Source of the DNA: Geodermatophilus sp. TF02-6
GTDB lineage: Bacteria; Actinomycetota; Actinomycetes; Mycobacteriales; Geodermatophilaceae
Direction of reading: 5' to 3'
DNA: 64,000 bases
Assembly: GCF_003319115.1 (NCBI RefSeq)
Contig: NZ_QOHF01000001.1
Location: 248,001-312,000 of the forward strand
Below the pieces are notes generated by a model. That model had not been told where the DNA came from. It ran no database searches and saw nothing but the letters and a program-made list of their open reading frames with translations. Numbering within the stretch: position 1 is the first letter of the stretch; each line of letters begins with the position of its first letter. Both the position numbers and the translations under genes were made by a program. This document shows, piece by piece, positions 12,724 to 21,602 of the stretch.

Positions 12724-13947
12724 TCAGGCGCCCCGCTCGGTGAGCACCCGGTCGGCCACGTGCTCGCCGATCGCCAGCGCCGAGGTGGCCGCCGGCGACG
12801 GCGCGTTGCGGACGGCGACGACCGGCCCGACGGCGTGGATGCGGAAGTCGTCGACCAGCGTGCCGTCGCGGTCGACGGCCTGCGCGCGGACGCCCGCCGG
12901 TGCCGGCCGGACGTCGTCCTCGGTCAGCGCGGGGACGAACTCCCGGGCCGCGGCGAGGAAGACCCGGCGCGACAGCGAGCCGCGGATCTCCGCGATCCCC
13001 GTGCGCCAGTGCTGCCGCGCCAGCGGGCGCATCCCGGGCCAGCGCACCGTCTCCCAGAACTCGCCGAGCCGGACGTCGCGCCGGCGGTAGCCCTCGCGCG
13101 CCAGGGCCAGCACCGCGTTCGGCCCCACGTCGACGCCGCCGCCCACCCGCCGGGTGAAGTGCACCCCGAGGAACGGGTAGCGCGGGTCGGGCACCGGGTA
13201 GATCAGCCCGCGCACCAGGTGGGTGCGCTCCGGGACCAGCCGGTGGTACTCGCCGCGGAAGGGCACGATCGCCGGCCCCGCCTCGTCGCCGGCCAGCCGG
13301 GACACCCGGTCGGACTGCAGCCCGGCGCACACCACGAGCCGGTCCACCGCCAGGGCCTCCGCGTCGGAGCGCACCACCACTCCCCCGCCCGGCTCCCTGC
13401 GCAGGCCGGTCACCTCGAAGCCCAGCCGGACCTCGTGCCCCTTGCGCCGCAGCTCCTCGGCCATGGCCCGCGCGACGGCGCGGTAGTCGACGACGGCGGT
13501 GCGCGGCGAGTGCAGCGCCGCCTCCCCGACGGCCTCGGGCTCGACCTCCCGCAGCTGCTCGCCGGAGAGCCGGCGCAGGCCGGGCACGCCGTTCGCGGTG
13601 GCCCGGCGCTCGATCTCCGCGAGCGCGGGCAGCTCCTCGGGACGGCGCGCGACGACCAGCTTGCCGCACTCGTCGTAGCCCAGGCCGTGCTCGGCGCAGA
13701 ACTCCCGCAGCAGGCCCCGTCCTCGGGTGCACAGCTGCGCCTTGAGCGAGCCCGGCCGGTAGTAGAGGCCGGCGTGGACGACGCCGCTGTTGTGGCCGGT
13801 CTGGTGGACCGCGACGTCGTCCTCCTTGTCCACCACGGTGATCTGCGCGTCGGGCCGCAGCTGGGCGAGCCGGCGGGCCACCGCGAGACCGACGATGCCG
13901 GCACCGACGACCCCGATGCGACCGCCGTCGGTGTGCCGGCCTGGCAT
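12724..13947 (-). CDS. lhgO: L-2-hydroxyglutarate oxidase
   Basis: A 407-residue FAD-dependent oxidase of the DAO fold. IGVVGAGIVGLAVARRLAQL at residues 11-30 is the dinucleotide-binding GxGxxG; HQTGHNSGVVHAGLYYRPGS is the LhgO signature near the flavin; VCAGLQSDRVSRLAG and VPFRGEYHRLVPE are further family blocks, and the C-terminus has NAPSPAATSALAIGEHVAD. The family oxidises L-2-hydroxyglutarate to 2-oxoglutarate and passes electrons to the quinone pool at the membrane. Length is normal. It starts at ATG 13947, divergent from the SDR gene at 14065; a 117-base shared promoter region lies between. Confidence 0.88.
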   Translation of the reverse strand: MPGRHTDGGRIGVVGAGIVGLAVARRLAQLRPDAQITVVDKEDDVAVHQTGHNSGVVHAGLYYRPGSLKAQLCTRGRGLLREFCAEHGLGYDECGKLVVARRPEELPALAEIERRATANGVPGLRRLSGEQLREVEPEAVGEAALHSPRTAVVDYRAVARAMAEELRRKGHEVRLGFEVTGLRREPGGGVVVRSDAEALAVDRLVVCAGLQSDRVSRLAGDEAGPAIVPFRGEYHRLVPERTHLVRGLIYPVPDPRYPFLGVHFTRRVGGGVDVGPNAVLALAREGYRRRDVRLGEFWETVRWPGMRPLARQHWRTGIAEIRGSLSRRVFLAAAREFVPALTEDDVRPAPAGVRAQAVDRDGTLVDDFRIHAVGPVVAVRNAPSPAATSALAIGEHVADRVLTERGA

Positions 13948-14064
13948 GTCCGGGCACCTCCACTGCTGCGGGTACGAGCGGTCACGGGAGCGCCGAACGG
14001 TCCGCAGCCGCGGCGCCCCGGGACGTAGTGTGACCGCCATCCGAGGCGAGGAACGGGAGGCTCC

Positions 14065-14880
14065 GTGGCGGGTCGGGTCGAGGGCAAGGTCGCGCTCATC
14101 ACCGGAGCGGCGCGCGGGCAGGGTCGGGCGCACGCGGTCCGCCTGGCCGAGGAGGGCGCCGACGTCATCGCCGTCGACGTGTGCGGGCCGCTCCCCGACG
14201 TCAGCTACCCCTCGGCGACCCCCGAGGACCTGCAGGAGACCGTGCGGCAGGTCGAGCAGCGCGACCGGCGGATCGTCGCCGCCACCGTCGACGTCCGCGA
14301 CCTCGACGGGCTGCGCGAGGCCACCGACCGGGGCGTCGCCGAGCTCGGCCGGCTCGACGTCGTCGTGGCCAACGCCGGCATCTGCAGCCCGCGCGCCTGG
14401 GACCAGGTCACCCCCGAGGTCTTCGGCAACACCCTCGACGTGAACGTCACCGGCGTGTGGAACACCGTGATGGTCTGCGCACCGCACCTGGTGCGGGCCG
14501 GCGGCGGCTCGATCGTGCTGATCAGCTCCGCGGCGGGCCTGAAGGTCCAGCCGTTCATGGTCCACTACACGACCAGCAAGTTCGCCGTCCGCGGGATGGC
14601 CAAGGCGTTCGCCGCCGAGCTGGCCCGCCACTCCATCCGGGTCAACTCCGTCCACCCCACCGGCGTCGCCACCCCGATGGGCGAGGGCGACATGCAGGCG
14701 ACCCTCGGCGCCGCGATGGCCACCGACCAGAGGCTCGGTGTCATGTTCATGAACATGCTGCCGGTCGAGGTCACCCGGCCCGAGGACGTCGCCGCCGCGG
14801 TGCTGTTCCTCGCCTCCGACGAGTCGCGCTACGTCACCGCGCACGAGCTGGCCGTGGACGCCGGCGTCACCCAGGTCTAG
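14065..14880 (+). CDS. Mycofactocin-coupled SDR family oxidoreductase
   Basis: A 271-residue short-chain dehydrogenase. The start (GRVEGKVALITGAARGQGRA, then AVRLAEEGADVIAVDVCG) is the signature of the subfamily that holds NAD tightly and uses mycofactocin as external acceptor. Rossmann TGxxxGxG, NAG (VVANAGICS), catalytic Ser in LISSAAG and Tyr/Lys in YTTSK are all present. An insertion after strand 2 (residues about 45-75) is typical of the group. The substrate is some alcohol and cannot be read from sequence. The gene has GTG with GGGAGG upstream and sits 17 bases before an esterase gene in the same direction; no mycofactocin biosynthesis genes are in the window. Confidence 0.82.
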   Translation: MAGRVEGKVALITGAARGQGRAHAVRLAEEGADVIAVDVCGPLPDVSYPSATPEDLQETVRQVEQRDRRIVAATVDVRDLDGLREATDRGVAELGRLDVVVANAGICSPRAWDQVTPEVFGNTLDVNVTGVWNTVMVCAPHLVRAGGGSIVLISSAAGLKVQPFMVHYTTSKFAVRGMAKAFAAELARHSIRVNSVHPTGVATPMGEGDMQATLGAAMATDQRLGVMFMNMLPVEVTRPEDVAAAVLFLASDESRYVTAHELAVDAGVTQV

Positions 14881-14897
14881 CAGAGGGGACGCGCGGG

Positions 14898-15848
14898 ATG
14901 GCGCGCACGGACCTGCGGGTGCGCCTGTTCGGCCGCCTGCTCGCCCGGACGTCGGTCGCCACCATGGACGACGCCCGGCTGCGGAGGGCACAGCAGCGGC
15001 GGATCGGCCACAACCCGCTCACCGACCTGCTGTTCGGCGCGGTCGCCCCGGGCGTGCGCCTGACCGACGGGACGGCGGCGGGCGAGGTCGGTCCCGTGCC
15101 GGTCCGCGTCTACCGGCCCGACCGCGCGGGCGGCGGACCGCTGCCGCTGGTGCTCGGCTTCCACGGCGGGGGCTGGACGCTGGGCTCGCTCGACTCCGGC
15201 GACTGGCTGTGCTCCTCCGTGGCGGCCACCGTCGGCGCCGTCGTCGTCTCGGTCGACTACCGGCTGGCCCCCGGGCACCGCTGGCCGGCGGCGGCCGAGG
15301 ACTGCTACGCGGCCCTCGTCGACGTGGTCGGCCGGGCCGCGGAGCTGGGTGCCGACCCCGAGCGGGTCGCGGTCGTGGGCGACAGCGCGGGCGGCAACCT
15401 GGCGGCGGTGGTGTGCCTGATGGCCCGCGACCGCTCCGGCCCGCGGATCGCCCACCAGGGGCTGGTCCACCCGGCGGTCGACCTGACCATGAGCAGCCCC
15501 TCGATCGAGGAGAACGCCTCCGCGCCGATCCTGACCCGGGCCGACTGCCTGGCGTTCCGCGACCACTACCTGGGCGGTCAGGACCCGCGCCAGCCCTACG
15601 CCTCGCCGCTGTTCGCCGGCGACCTCTCCGGCCTGCCGCCGGCCCTGGTGCAGGTGGCCGAGCACGACCCCATCCGCGACGACGGCCTGCGCTACGCCGC
15701 CGCGCTGCGGGAGGCCGGCGTGCCGGTGCGGCTGACCGAGTACGTCGGGATGCCGCACGGCTACCTGAGCTTCCCGCGGCTGTGCCGGGCCGCTCCCCAG
15801 GCGCTGGCCGAGCTCTGCGCGGAGCAGGCGGCCGTCCTGGCCCGGTGA
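14898..15848 (+). CDS. Alpha/beta hydrolase of the hormone-sensitive lipase family
   Basis: The 316-residue enzyme shows the oxyanion motif HGGGW (about residue 92), nucleophile GDSAGG (about 160), the acid in EHDPIRDDG and the His in GMPHGYL, all in standard order for type IV esterases. It would hydrolyse short acyl or carbamoyl esters in the cytoplasm; no signal peptide is seen. The SDR gene ends 17 bases upstream, so esterase and dehydrogenase may act in sequence: release an alcohol from an ester, then oxidise it. The ATG start at 14898 gives a normal N-terminal cap of about 70 residues. Confidence 0.85.
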   Translation: MARTDLRVRLFGRLLARTSVATMDDARLRRAQQRRIGHNPLTDLLFGAVAPGVRLTDGTAAGEVGPVPVRVYRPDRAGGGPLPLVLGFHGGGWTLGSLDSGDWLCSSVAATVGAVVVSVDYRLAPGHRWPAAAEDCYAALVDVVGRAAELGADPERVAVVGDSAGGNLAAVVCLMARDRSGPRIAHQGLVHPAVDLTMSSPSIEENASAPILTRADCLAFRDHYLGGQDPRQPYASPLFAGDLSGLPPALVQVAEHDPIRDDGLRYAAALREAGVPVRLTEYVGMPHGYLSFPRLCRAAPQALAELCAEQAAVLAR

Positions 15849-15938
15849 CCCGGCGGCCGGTTCGGCCCGGCGCCCGGCACAGGCCCCTCGCTGTGATCCG
15901 GTCCCCGACCGGAGCGGTCCGGGCCCTAGGGTCGCGGG

Positions 15939-16748
15939 ATGCCGAGGGGGGACGACGGGGAGGCGTGGCCGGCGGGCCTGCCGCCGCTGGCCCACGGCAC
16001 GCCGCTCCCCGGTGGCTGGGTCGGGCGGACCCGCCGGGGGCGGCTGGTCGACGGCCGCGAGGTCGTGGTCAAGCAGTCGCCGCACCCCGCCGACGCCGAA
16101 GCCGACAGCCTGCAGGCGCTGGCCGCGGCCGGCGTGCCGGTACCCGGCGTCCTCGGCGTCGCGGCCGGCACCCTGGTCCTCGAGTACGTCACCGGGCGGC
16201 CGAACTGGGCCGGGCTCGGCCACGCGGTCGCCCGCATGCACGGCACCTCCGGTCCGGCGTTCGGCTGGCACCGGGACAACTGCGCCGGCCGCTTCCGCCA
16301 GGACAACGGCTGGCTCGACTCCTGGGGGACCTTCTACGCCGAGCGTCGGGTCCGCACCCACCTGTCCGACCCGACCGTGCCGGCCGATCTGCGCGCCCGC
16401 CTGCACCGCGCCTGCGACGGCCCCCTGCCGCGGCTGCTGCCGCGGTCCACGACACCGGCGTTGACCCACGGCGACCTGTGGGCCGGCAACGTCGTCGACG
16501 GACGCTGGCTGGTCGACCCGGAGGTGAGCTACGCCGACCGGGAGCTCGACCTGGCCTACATGCAGGCCTCCCGCAGCCTGCCGCCGCGGTTCTGGGCCGC
16601 CTACCAGCGCGCCCGGCCGCTCGAGCCGGGCTTCGCCGCGCGGCGGCCCGCCCTGCAGCTGCACCACCTGCTGCTCGAGGTCCGCCACTTCGGGCCGCAG
16701 CCGCACCGCCGGGGCGTCGAGGCGGTGCTCGACCACTACGGCTGGTAG
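15939..16748 (+). CDS. Fructosamine kinase family protein
   Basis: This 269-residue kinase-like protein has the fructosamine/ketosamine 3-kinase pattern: VVVKQSPHPADAEADSLQAL (ATP-binding lysine), the hinge LVLEYVTG, catalytic loop THGDLWAGNVV and the metal-binding DPEVSYADRELDLAYM. Family role: phosphorylating sugar adducts on proteins or free ketosamines so they decompose (deglycation). The start ATG lies 6 bases after TAGGGT, a probable -10 of a leaderless transcript. It is a single gene, convergent with the P450 gene 36 bases away. Confidence 0.85.
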   Translation: MPRGDDGEAWPAGLPPLAHGTPLPGGWVGRTRRGRLVDGREVVVKQSPHPADAEADSLQALAAAGVPVPGVLGVAAGTLVLEYVTGRPNWAGLGHAVARMHGTSGPAFGWHRDNCAGRFRQDNGWLDSWGTFYAERRVRTHLSDPTVPADLRARLHRACDGPLPRLLPRSTTPALTHGDLWAGNVVDGRWLVDPEVSYADRELDLAYMQASRSLPPRFWAAYQRARPLEPGFAARRPALQLHHLLLEVRHFGPQPHRRGVEAVLDHYGW

Positions 16749-16784
16749 CCGGGTCAGGGGGAACGGATCAGGGGTGAGCGCGCC

Positions 16785-18014
16785 TCACCGTCGGCCCAGC
16801 CGGACGCGGACGGGGATGCTCTCCCAGGCCCGCAGGGTGTTGTTGTGGTGCCGCCTCGTCGGGCCGGCGAGCTCGATCCTGTCCACCCGGCGGGCCAGGG
16901 CGGTGAGCAGCGCCTCGGCCTCGAGCCGGGCGACGTGCTGGCCGACGCACTGGTGGATGCCCATGCCGAAGCCCACGTGCCCGGAGGGGTCGCGGGACAG
17001 GTCGAAGGAGTCCGGGTCGGCCCAGCGCCGCGGGTCGCGGTTGGCCGCGCCGAGGAACATCAGGATCTTCCTGCCCTCCGGGACGACGTGCTCGCCGACC
17101 CGGACGTCGCAGGTCGCCGTCCGGAAGAACGTCTGCACCGGCGACTCCCAGCGCACCGCCTCGTCGAAGGCGACCCGCGCCAGCGAGGGCTGCTCGCGCA
17201 GCCGGTCCCACTGCTGCGGGTGGGCGGCGGCGGCGGTGGCGAAGGCGTACAGCACGGCGGACAGGCCGTGCACCGTGGTGTCCACGCCGGCGGTGAGCAG
17301 CGACCGGACGACGAGCGGCGCCTGCTCGGGGGTGATGTCGCCGCGGTCGGACGCCGCCCAGATCTGCGCGCCGAACCCGTCGTCGGTGAGCACGTCGCGG
17401 GCGCACTGGGCGTCGACCCACGCCGAGAGCTCGGCGACCCGGGGAGCGCCCTCGGCGACCAGGTCGTTGCTCGGCCCGAACGCGTTGAAGGCGTGGTCGC
17501 CGTAGGGCAGCAGGTTCTCCCGGCCCTCCTGCGGGATGCCGACCGCGTCGGGGAAGACCCGCAGCGGGAAGGCCTGGGCCAGGGCGCTGACGGCGTCGAA
17601 CTCCTCACCGCCGCCGAGGACCTGCTCGACCAGCTCCTCGGCGTCGGCCAGCCAGCCCTCCCGCAGCCGGCGCAGCGCGCGCGGGCCGAGGACCCGGCTC
17701 AGCACCCGCCGGGGTGCGTCGTGCCGCGGCGGGTCGGCCTCCAGCAGCAGGCTCGGCGGCCGCCACGGCTCCTCGTAGCGGAAGTTGGACAGGCCCACGC
17801 CGGCCGCGGACTGGAAGCCCTGCCAGTCGACGAGCGCGGCGTGCACCTGCTCGTAGCGGGCGAAGGCGTACACGTCGTACCGGGTCAGGTGCACGACCGG
17901 GCCGGCCTCGCGCAGGGCGGCGTGCAGCGGCAGGGGGTCCTCCAGCACCTCGGCGCCGAACGGGTCGGCGTCGTTGGCCGGCAGGGTGGGGGTCGAGTTC
18001 AGCGTGGCGGTCAC
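16785..18014 (-). CDS. Cytochrome P450
   Basis: 409 residues, soluble bacterial class. The I-helix motif AGVDTT, the K-helix ExxR in FDEAVRWESP and the heme loop FGMGIHQCVGQHVAR with the cysteine ligand are all in place. It begins at GTG 18014 behind GGGGAGG; longer upstream frames are not supported. 26 bases upstream on the same strand ends a VanB-type reductase with its own ferredoxin domain, which probably supplies the electrons, making a self-contained two-component monooxygenase. The sequence recalls CYPs acting on aromatic or terpenoid compounds, but the substrate is unknown. The divergent IclR regulator likely controls both. Confidence 0.9.
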   Translation of the reverse strand: MTATLNSTPTLPANDADPFGAEVLEDPLPLHAALREAGPVVHLTRYDVYAFARYEQVHAALVDWQGFQSAAGVGLSNFRYEEPWRPPSLLLEADPPRHDAPRRVLSRVLGPRALRRLREGWLADAEELVEQVLGGGEEFDAVSALAQAFPLRVFPDAVGIPQEGRENLLPYGDHAFNAFGPSNDLVAEGAPRVAELSAWVDAQCARDVLTDDGFGAQIWAASDRGDITPEQAPLVVRSLLTAGVDTTVHGLSAVLYAFATAAAAHPQQWDRLREQPSLARVAFDEAVRWESPVQTFFRTATCDVRVGEHVVPEGRKILMFLGAANRDPRRWADPDSFDLSRDPSGHVGFGMGIHQCVGQHVARLEAEALLTALARRVDRIELAGPTRRHHNNTLRAWESIPVRVRLGRR

Positions 18015-18040
18015 CGGTGTGCCTCCCCGGTCGCGGGTGG

Positions 18041-19033
18041 TCAGAGGTCGAGGACGAGGCGGTCGCTGCGCGCCCGGGACACGCAGATGAACATGCAGTC
18101 GCCCGCCGCCCGCTCCTGGTCGTCCAGCAGGGCGTCGCGGTGGTCGGGTTCCCCGGCGAGGACCGTGGTCTCGCACGTCCCGCAGATGCCCTGCCGGCAG
18201 GAGGACAGCACCTCCACTCCGGCGGCGCCGACCGCGTCGAGGACGGTCGTGTCCGCCGGGACGGTCACCGTGACGCCGGTGCGGGCGAGCTCGACGTCGA
18301 AGGGGGCCTGCCGCACCGGGCCGGTGAGCTCCTCCCCCGCGAACCGTTCGGTGCGCAGCGTGTACGGCGGCCAGTCGGCGCACACGGTCTCCACGGCCGC
18401 CAGCAGCGGGGCCGGACCGCAGGAGTAGACCTTTACGTCCGGGCGGGGCGCACCGAGGAAGGCGGGCAGGTCGAGCAGCCCGAACTCGTCCTGCGGCACC
18501 ACCTGGACGCGCTCCCCGTAGCGGCCCAGCTCGTCGAGGAACGCCATGGACGCGCGGCGGCGGCCGCCGTAGAGGAGGCGCCAGTCGGCGCCGAGCAGGT
18601 CCGCCTGGTGCACCATGGGCAGCAGCGGGGTGATGCCGATGCCGCCGGCGACGAACAGGTAGCGCTCCGACGGGACCAGCGGGAAGTTGTTCCGGGGGCC
18701 GCCCACGCCGACCAGGTCACCGACGTCGAGCTCGCCGTGGACGTAGGCGGAGCCACCGCGGCCGGCCGGCTCGCGCAGCACCCCGACGCGGTAGGTGAAC
18801 GGGTCCCACCGGTCCCCGCAGAGGGAGTACTGCCGGGTCACCCCGTTGGGCAGCACGAGGTCGACGTGCGCGCCGGGTGCCCAGTCCCGCAGCCGGTGTC
18901 CGGTGGGCGAGGCCAGGTCCAGGGTCAGCACGTCTTCGGCCACCAGCCGCTTGCCGGTCACCCGCAGCGTGGCGACGTCCGCGGACACGGCCCCCGCCTC
19001 GGTGCCGACCACCCCGGTCAGTGTGTGCACCAC
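18041..19033 (-). CDS. PDR/VanB-family oxidoreductase (reductase-ferredoxin fusion)
   Basis: 330 residues in three domains: a flavin-binding beta barrel (20-125, with RQYSLCGD), an NAD-binding domain (about 125-230, VAGGIGITPLLPM and CGPAPLLAAV), and a plant-type [2Fe-2S] domain (240-330) with SCRQGICGTC and the last ligand in DCMFIC. Such proteins pass electrons from NAD(P)H through FMN to a partner oxygenase, here almost certainly the P450 26 bases downstream. The start at GTG 19033 has GAGGAGG 5 bases upstream. Its promoter faces the IclR gene, with an inverted repeat between them. Confidence 0.88.
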   Translation of the reverse strand: MVHTLTGVVGTEAGAVSADVATLRVTGKRLVAEDVLTLDLASPTGHRLRDWAPGAHVDLVLPNGVTRQYSLCGDRWDPFTYRVGVLREPAGRGGSAYVHGELDVGDLVGVGGPRNNFPLVPSERYLFVAGGIGITPLLPMVHQADLLGADWRLLYGGRRRASMAFLDELGRYGERVQVVPQDEFGLLDLPAFLGAPRPDVKVYSCGPAPLLAAVETVCADWPPYTLRTERFAGEELTGPVRQAPFDVELARTGVTVTVPADTTVLDAVGAAGVEVLSSCRQGICGTCETTVLAGEPDHRDALLDDQERAAGDCMFICVSRARSDRLVLDL

Positions 19034-19090
19034 CCGGTCCTCCTCGTCGTCTCGGAAAGCGTGGCCCAGGTCGCACCGGTGGCGAAGCGT

Positions 19091-19111
19091 CGTCTCAATG
19101 GACGAGAGACG
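19091..19111. promoter_or_regulatory. Inverted repeat between the PDR and IclR genes
   Basis: CGTCTC (19091-19096) and GAGACG (19106-19111) are complementary with 9 bases between. It lies in the 106-base divergent region, 58 bases from the reductase start and 29 from the IclR start. IclR regulators usually bind imperfect palindromes in such divergent regions, so this is the best operator candidate. Confidence 0.4.
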
Positions 19112-19139
19112 CGTTCTGCCCGCGTGGCACACTGCGGTC

Positions 19140-19901
19140 GTGCCGCGGACCGCCACCGGGGAGTCGTCCATCGCCCGAGCGGTGCGGGTCTTCGCCGCGT
19201 TCACCCCGGACGACACGTCCCTGCGGGTCTCGGAGATCGCGCGGCGGACGGGCCTGCACGTCGCCACGGCGTCGCGGCTGGTCGCCGAGCTCGCCGCCCA
19301 CGGACTGCTCGAGCGGGGACCCGACCGCAGGGTCCGCGTCGGGGTGCGGATGTGGGAGCTGGCGTCCCGGGCCTCCCCCACCCTGTCGCTGCGGGACGCC
19401 GCCATGCCCTACCTCGAGGACCTGCACGCCGTCGTCGGCCACCACGCCCAGCTCGGCGTGCTCGACGGCGACGAGGTGCTGTTCGTCGAGCGGCTGTCCG
19501 CCCGCGACGCCGTCGTCAACTTCTCGCGCATCGCCGGCCGGCTGCCGCCGCACATCTCGTCCTCGGGTCACGTGCTGCTCGCCCACGGCCCGCCCGACCT
19601 GCACGAACGCGTCCTCGGCCGGCCGCTGGAGCGCCGCACCGGCAGCACCATCACCACGCCGGGAGCGCTGCGGGCGGCGCTCGCCGAGACCCGCCGCCGC
19701 GGGTACGCCCTGCTGCCCGGCCACGTGCACGAGGAGGCCGCCGGGGTCGCCGTCCCCGTCCGGGGGCCGCTGGGCGAGGTCGTGGCAGCGCTGTCGGTGA
19801 TCGTCCCCAACGACGGCCGCGCCCAGGCGCAGGTACCGGCCCTGCTGGCCGCCGCCCGCGGCATCAGCCGGGCCCTGGCCGGCAGCCGCCCCGGATCCTG
19901 A
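19140..19901 (+). CDS. IclR-family transcriptional regulator
   Basis: 253 residues. The winged helix spans about 10-70 (SSIARAVRVFAAF, LRVSEIARRTGLHVATASRL, VAELAAHGLLE) and the C-terminal GAF-like effector domain about 80-250 (VVGHHAQLGVLDGDEVLFVE, PPHISSSGHVLLAH, EEAAGVAVPVRGPLGEVVAA). I prefer the GTG at 19140, 6 bases after CACACT, to the ATG at 19098, which lies inside the putative operator. Divergent from the reductase-P450 pair, which it probably controls in response to an aromatic or related effector. The next gene (an esterase) follows 31 bases later with its own CACACT. Confidence 0.86.
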   Translation: MPRTATGESSIARAVRVFAAFTPDDTSLRVSEIARRTGLHVATASRLVAELAAHGLLERGPDRRVRVGVRMWELASRASPTLSLRDAAMPYLEDLHAVVGHHAQLGVLDGDEVLFVERLSARDAVVNFSRIAGRLPPHISSSGHVLLAHGPPDLHERVLGRPLERRTGSTITTPGALRAALAETRRRGYALLPGHVHEEAAGVAVPVRGPLGEVVAALSVIVPNDGRAQAQVPALLAAARGISRALAGSRPGS

Positions 19902-19932
19902 CGACCGAGCAGCGCCCGCCACACTGGCGTCG

Positions 19933-20631
19933 ATGGACGACGACCCGACGACGCCCGGCGCCGTGTTCGTGCACGGGCTGTGGCACGGCGCGTGGTGCTG
20001 GGACGGCGTCCGCGCCGCGCTTCACGAGCGGGGCGTCGGCAGCATCGCCGTCGAGCTGCCGCTGACCGACCTGGCCGCCGACACGCGGGCGACCCGGGAT
20101 GCGCTCGACCGGTTCGGCCGGCCCGCGGTGCTGGTCGGGCACTCCTACGGCGGCGCCGTCGTCACCGGCGCGGGCGCGCACCCGCTGGTCCGCGAGCTGG
20201 TCTACGTCGCGGCGTTCCAGCTCGACGACGGGGAGTCGGTCAGCCGCGTCCTGCCCGGGCGCTCCGTGCCGGAGACGCGGCTGGGCGAGGCGTTGCGCGT
20301 CACCGGCGACGAGGTGGCCCTCGACCCGGTGCTGGGGCCCCGCCTGCTGTACGGCGACGCGCCGCCCGGCGTGGCGGCCGAGGCGGCGGCGCGGCTGCGG
20401 CCGGTGGGACGGCGGGTCTTCCGCGGCGTCCCCTCGGCGGTGGCCTGGCACACCGTGCCGTCGACCTACGTCGTGTGCGCCGCCGACGAGGTGGTGCACC
20501 CGGAGCTGCAGCGGGCCATGGCGCAGCGGGCGACGCGGCGGCTGGAGTGGCCGTGCGGGCACAGCCCCGCAGCCACCCGTCCGGAGGTCGTGGCAGGGCT
20601 CGTCGCCGACCGGGTCGCCGCGGTCGGGTGA
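19933..20631 (+). CDS. Alpha/beta hydrolase (EstC-like)
   Basis: 232 residues. VHGLWHGAWCWDGV at the start holds the oxyanion loop, GHSYGGAVVTGA the nucleophile Ser, and CGHSPAAT at the end the catalytic His; this is the pattern of small EstC/hydroxynitrile-lyase-like hydrolases (salicylate esterase-type family). No signal peptide. The ATG lies 7 bases after CACACT, so it may be transcribed on its own without a leader. Located after the IclR gene, it may hydrolyse the ester form of the substrate used by the P450 system, an inference from position only. Convergent with the SDR at 20684. Confidence 0.8.
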   Translation: MDDDPTTPGAVFVHGLWHGAWCWDGVRAALHERGVGSIAVELPLTDLAADTRATRDALDRFGRPAVLVGHSYGGAVVTGAGAHPLVRELVYVAAFQLDDGESVSRVLPGRSVPETRLGEALRVTGDEVALDPVLGPRLLYGDAPPGVAAEAAARLRPVGRRVFRGVPSAVAWHTVPSTYVVCAADEVVHPELQRAMAQRATRRLEWPCGHSPAATRPEVVAGLVADRVAAVG

Positions 20632-20683
20632 GGGCGCTCCCCGCCGCGCTGACCCCACGGCCCGGCGGGTGCGGCGGTCCGCG

Positions 20684-21499
20684 TCACGGTCGGTCCGGCG
20701 GCGCGGGTGGTGCGCTCCCGGTCGTCGTCCGCACCAGCCGGCGGACGCCGGCCAGCCAGCGGTCGGGGTCGGCGGCCTTCTGCGCCCAGTAGGTGCCCAC
20801 CTCGGGGTGCGGGAGGATGAGGAAGCGCTCCGCGGCCAGCCCCTCGACCACCGACTGCGCGACGTCCTCGGGCGAGATCACCGAGCCCGACGCGGCCACC
20901 ACGGACGCCGCCGAGCGGCCCTCCTCCAGCGGGTCGAGCAGCAGCGGCGTGGCCACCCCGAGCGGGCAGACGGCGCTGACCCCGATCCCCCGGTCGCCGT
21001 AGGTCACCGCGAGCCACTCCGCCAGCGCGACCGCTGCGTGCTTGGTCACCGTGTACGGGGCGTCCCCGGGGGTGGTGAGCAGGCCGGCCGCGGAGGCCAC
21101 GTTGAGCAGGTGGCCGCTGCCCCGCTCGAGCATCGACGGGAGCACCGCGCGGGCGGCGTACACGTGGGCGAGGACGTTGACCGCGAACACCTGCTGCCAG
21201 GTGGCCGGGTCGACCTCGACCCCGCCGCCGGTGAAGACGCCGGCGTTGGAGCAGAACAGGTCGATGCGCCCGTGCGCGGCGAGCGTCCGCTCCACCAGCG
21301 CGGCGACGGCGGCCTCGTCGGTGACGTCGGTGGTGTCCGCCGTCCCGCCGATCCCGTCGGCCACCCGCTGCGCCGAGGCGCCGTCGCGGTCGCTGACCAC
21401 CACGGCCGCGGCCCCCTCGGCGGCGAAGCGGCGGGCCAGCGCGGCCCCGATCCCGCTGCCCGCTCCGGTGACGACGGCGACGGCGTCCCCCAGCTGCAC
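20684..21499 (-). CDS. SDR family oxidoreductase
   Basis: 271 residues, classical short-chain dehydrogenase: TGAGSGIGAALARRF for NAD(P), SDRD after strand 2 favouring NAD, SNAG motif, ASAAGLLTTP with the catalytic Ser, and YTVTK. The region after residue 215 is the variable substrate lid. Start at GTG 21499 with GGGAGG 8 bases upstream. It stands alone, divergent from the F420/PPOX-type gene 103 bases away; perhaps the two share a promoter region. Substrate unknown. Confidence 0.85.
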   Translation of the reverse strand: MQLGDAVAVVTGAGSGIGAALARRFAAEGAAAVVVSDRDGASAQRVADGIGGTADTTDVTDEAAVAALVERTLAAHGRIDLFCSNAGVFTGGGVEVDPATWQQVFAVNVLAHVYAARAVLPSMLERGSGHLLNVASAAGLLTTPGDAPYTVTKHAAVALAEWLAVTYGDRGIGVSAVCPLGVATPLLLDPLEEGRSAASVVAASGSVISPEDVAQSVVEGLAAERFLILPHPEVGTYWAQKAADPDRWLAGVRRLVRTTTGSAPPAPPDRP

Positions 21500-21602
21500 G
21501 CCGACAGCCTCCCGCCCCCGGCGGAGGACCGCACGTCGGCGACGCGGCCGCGGCGGCACCGACCGGCGCGCGCCGGGCGGTCGCCGGTGCCAGGGTGCGG
21601 GC

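Noticed and set aside
19098-19139. ATG at 19098 as the IclR start
   Set aside because: It lies inside the inverted repeat that looks like the operator, and the GTG at 19140 has the CACACT spacing seen at other leaderless genes.
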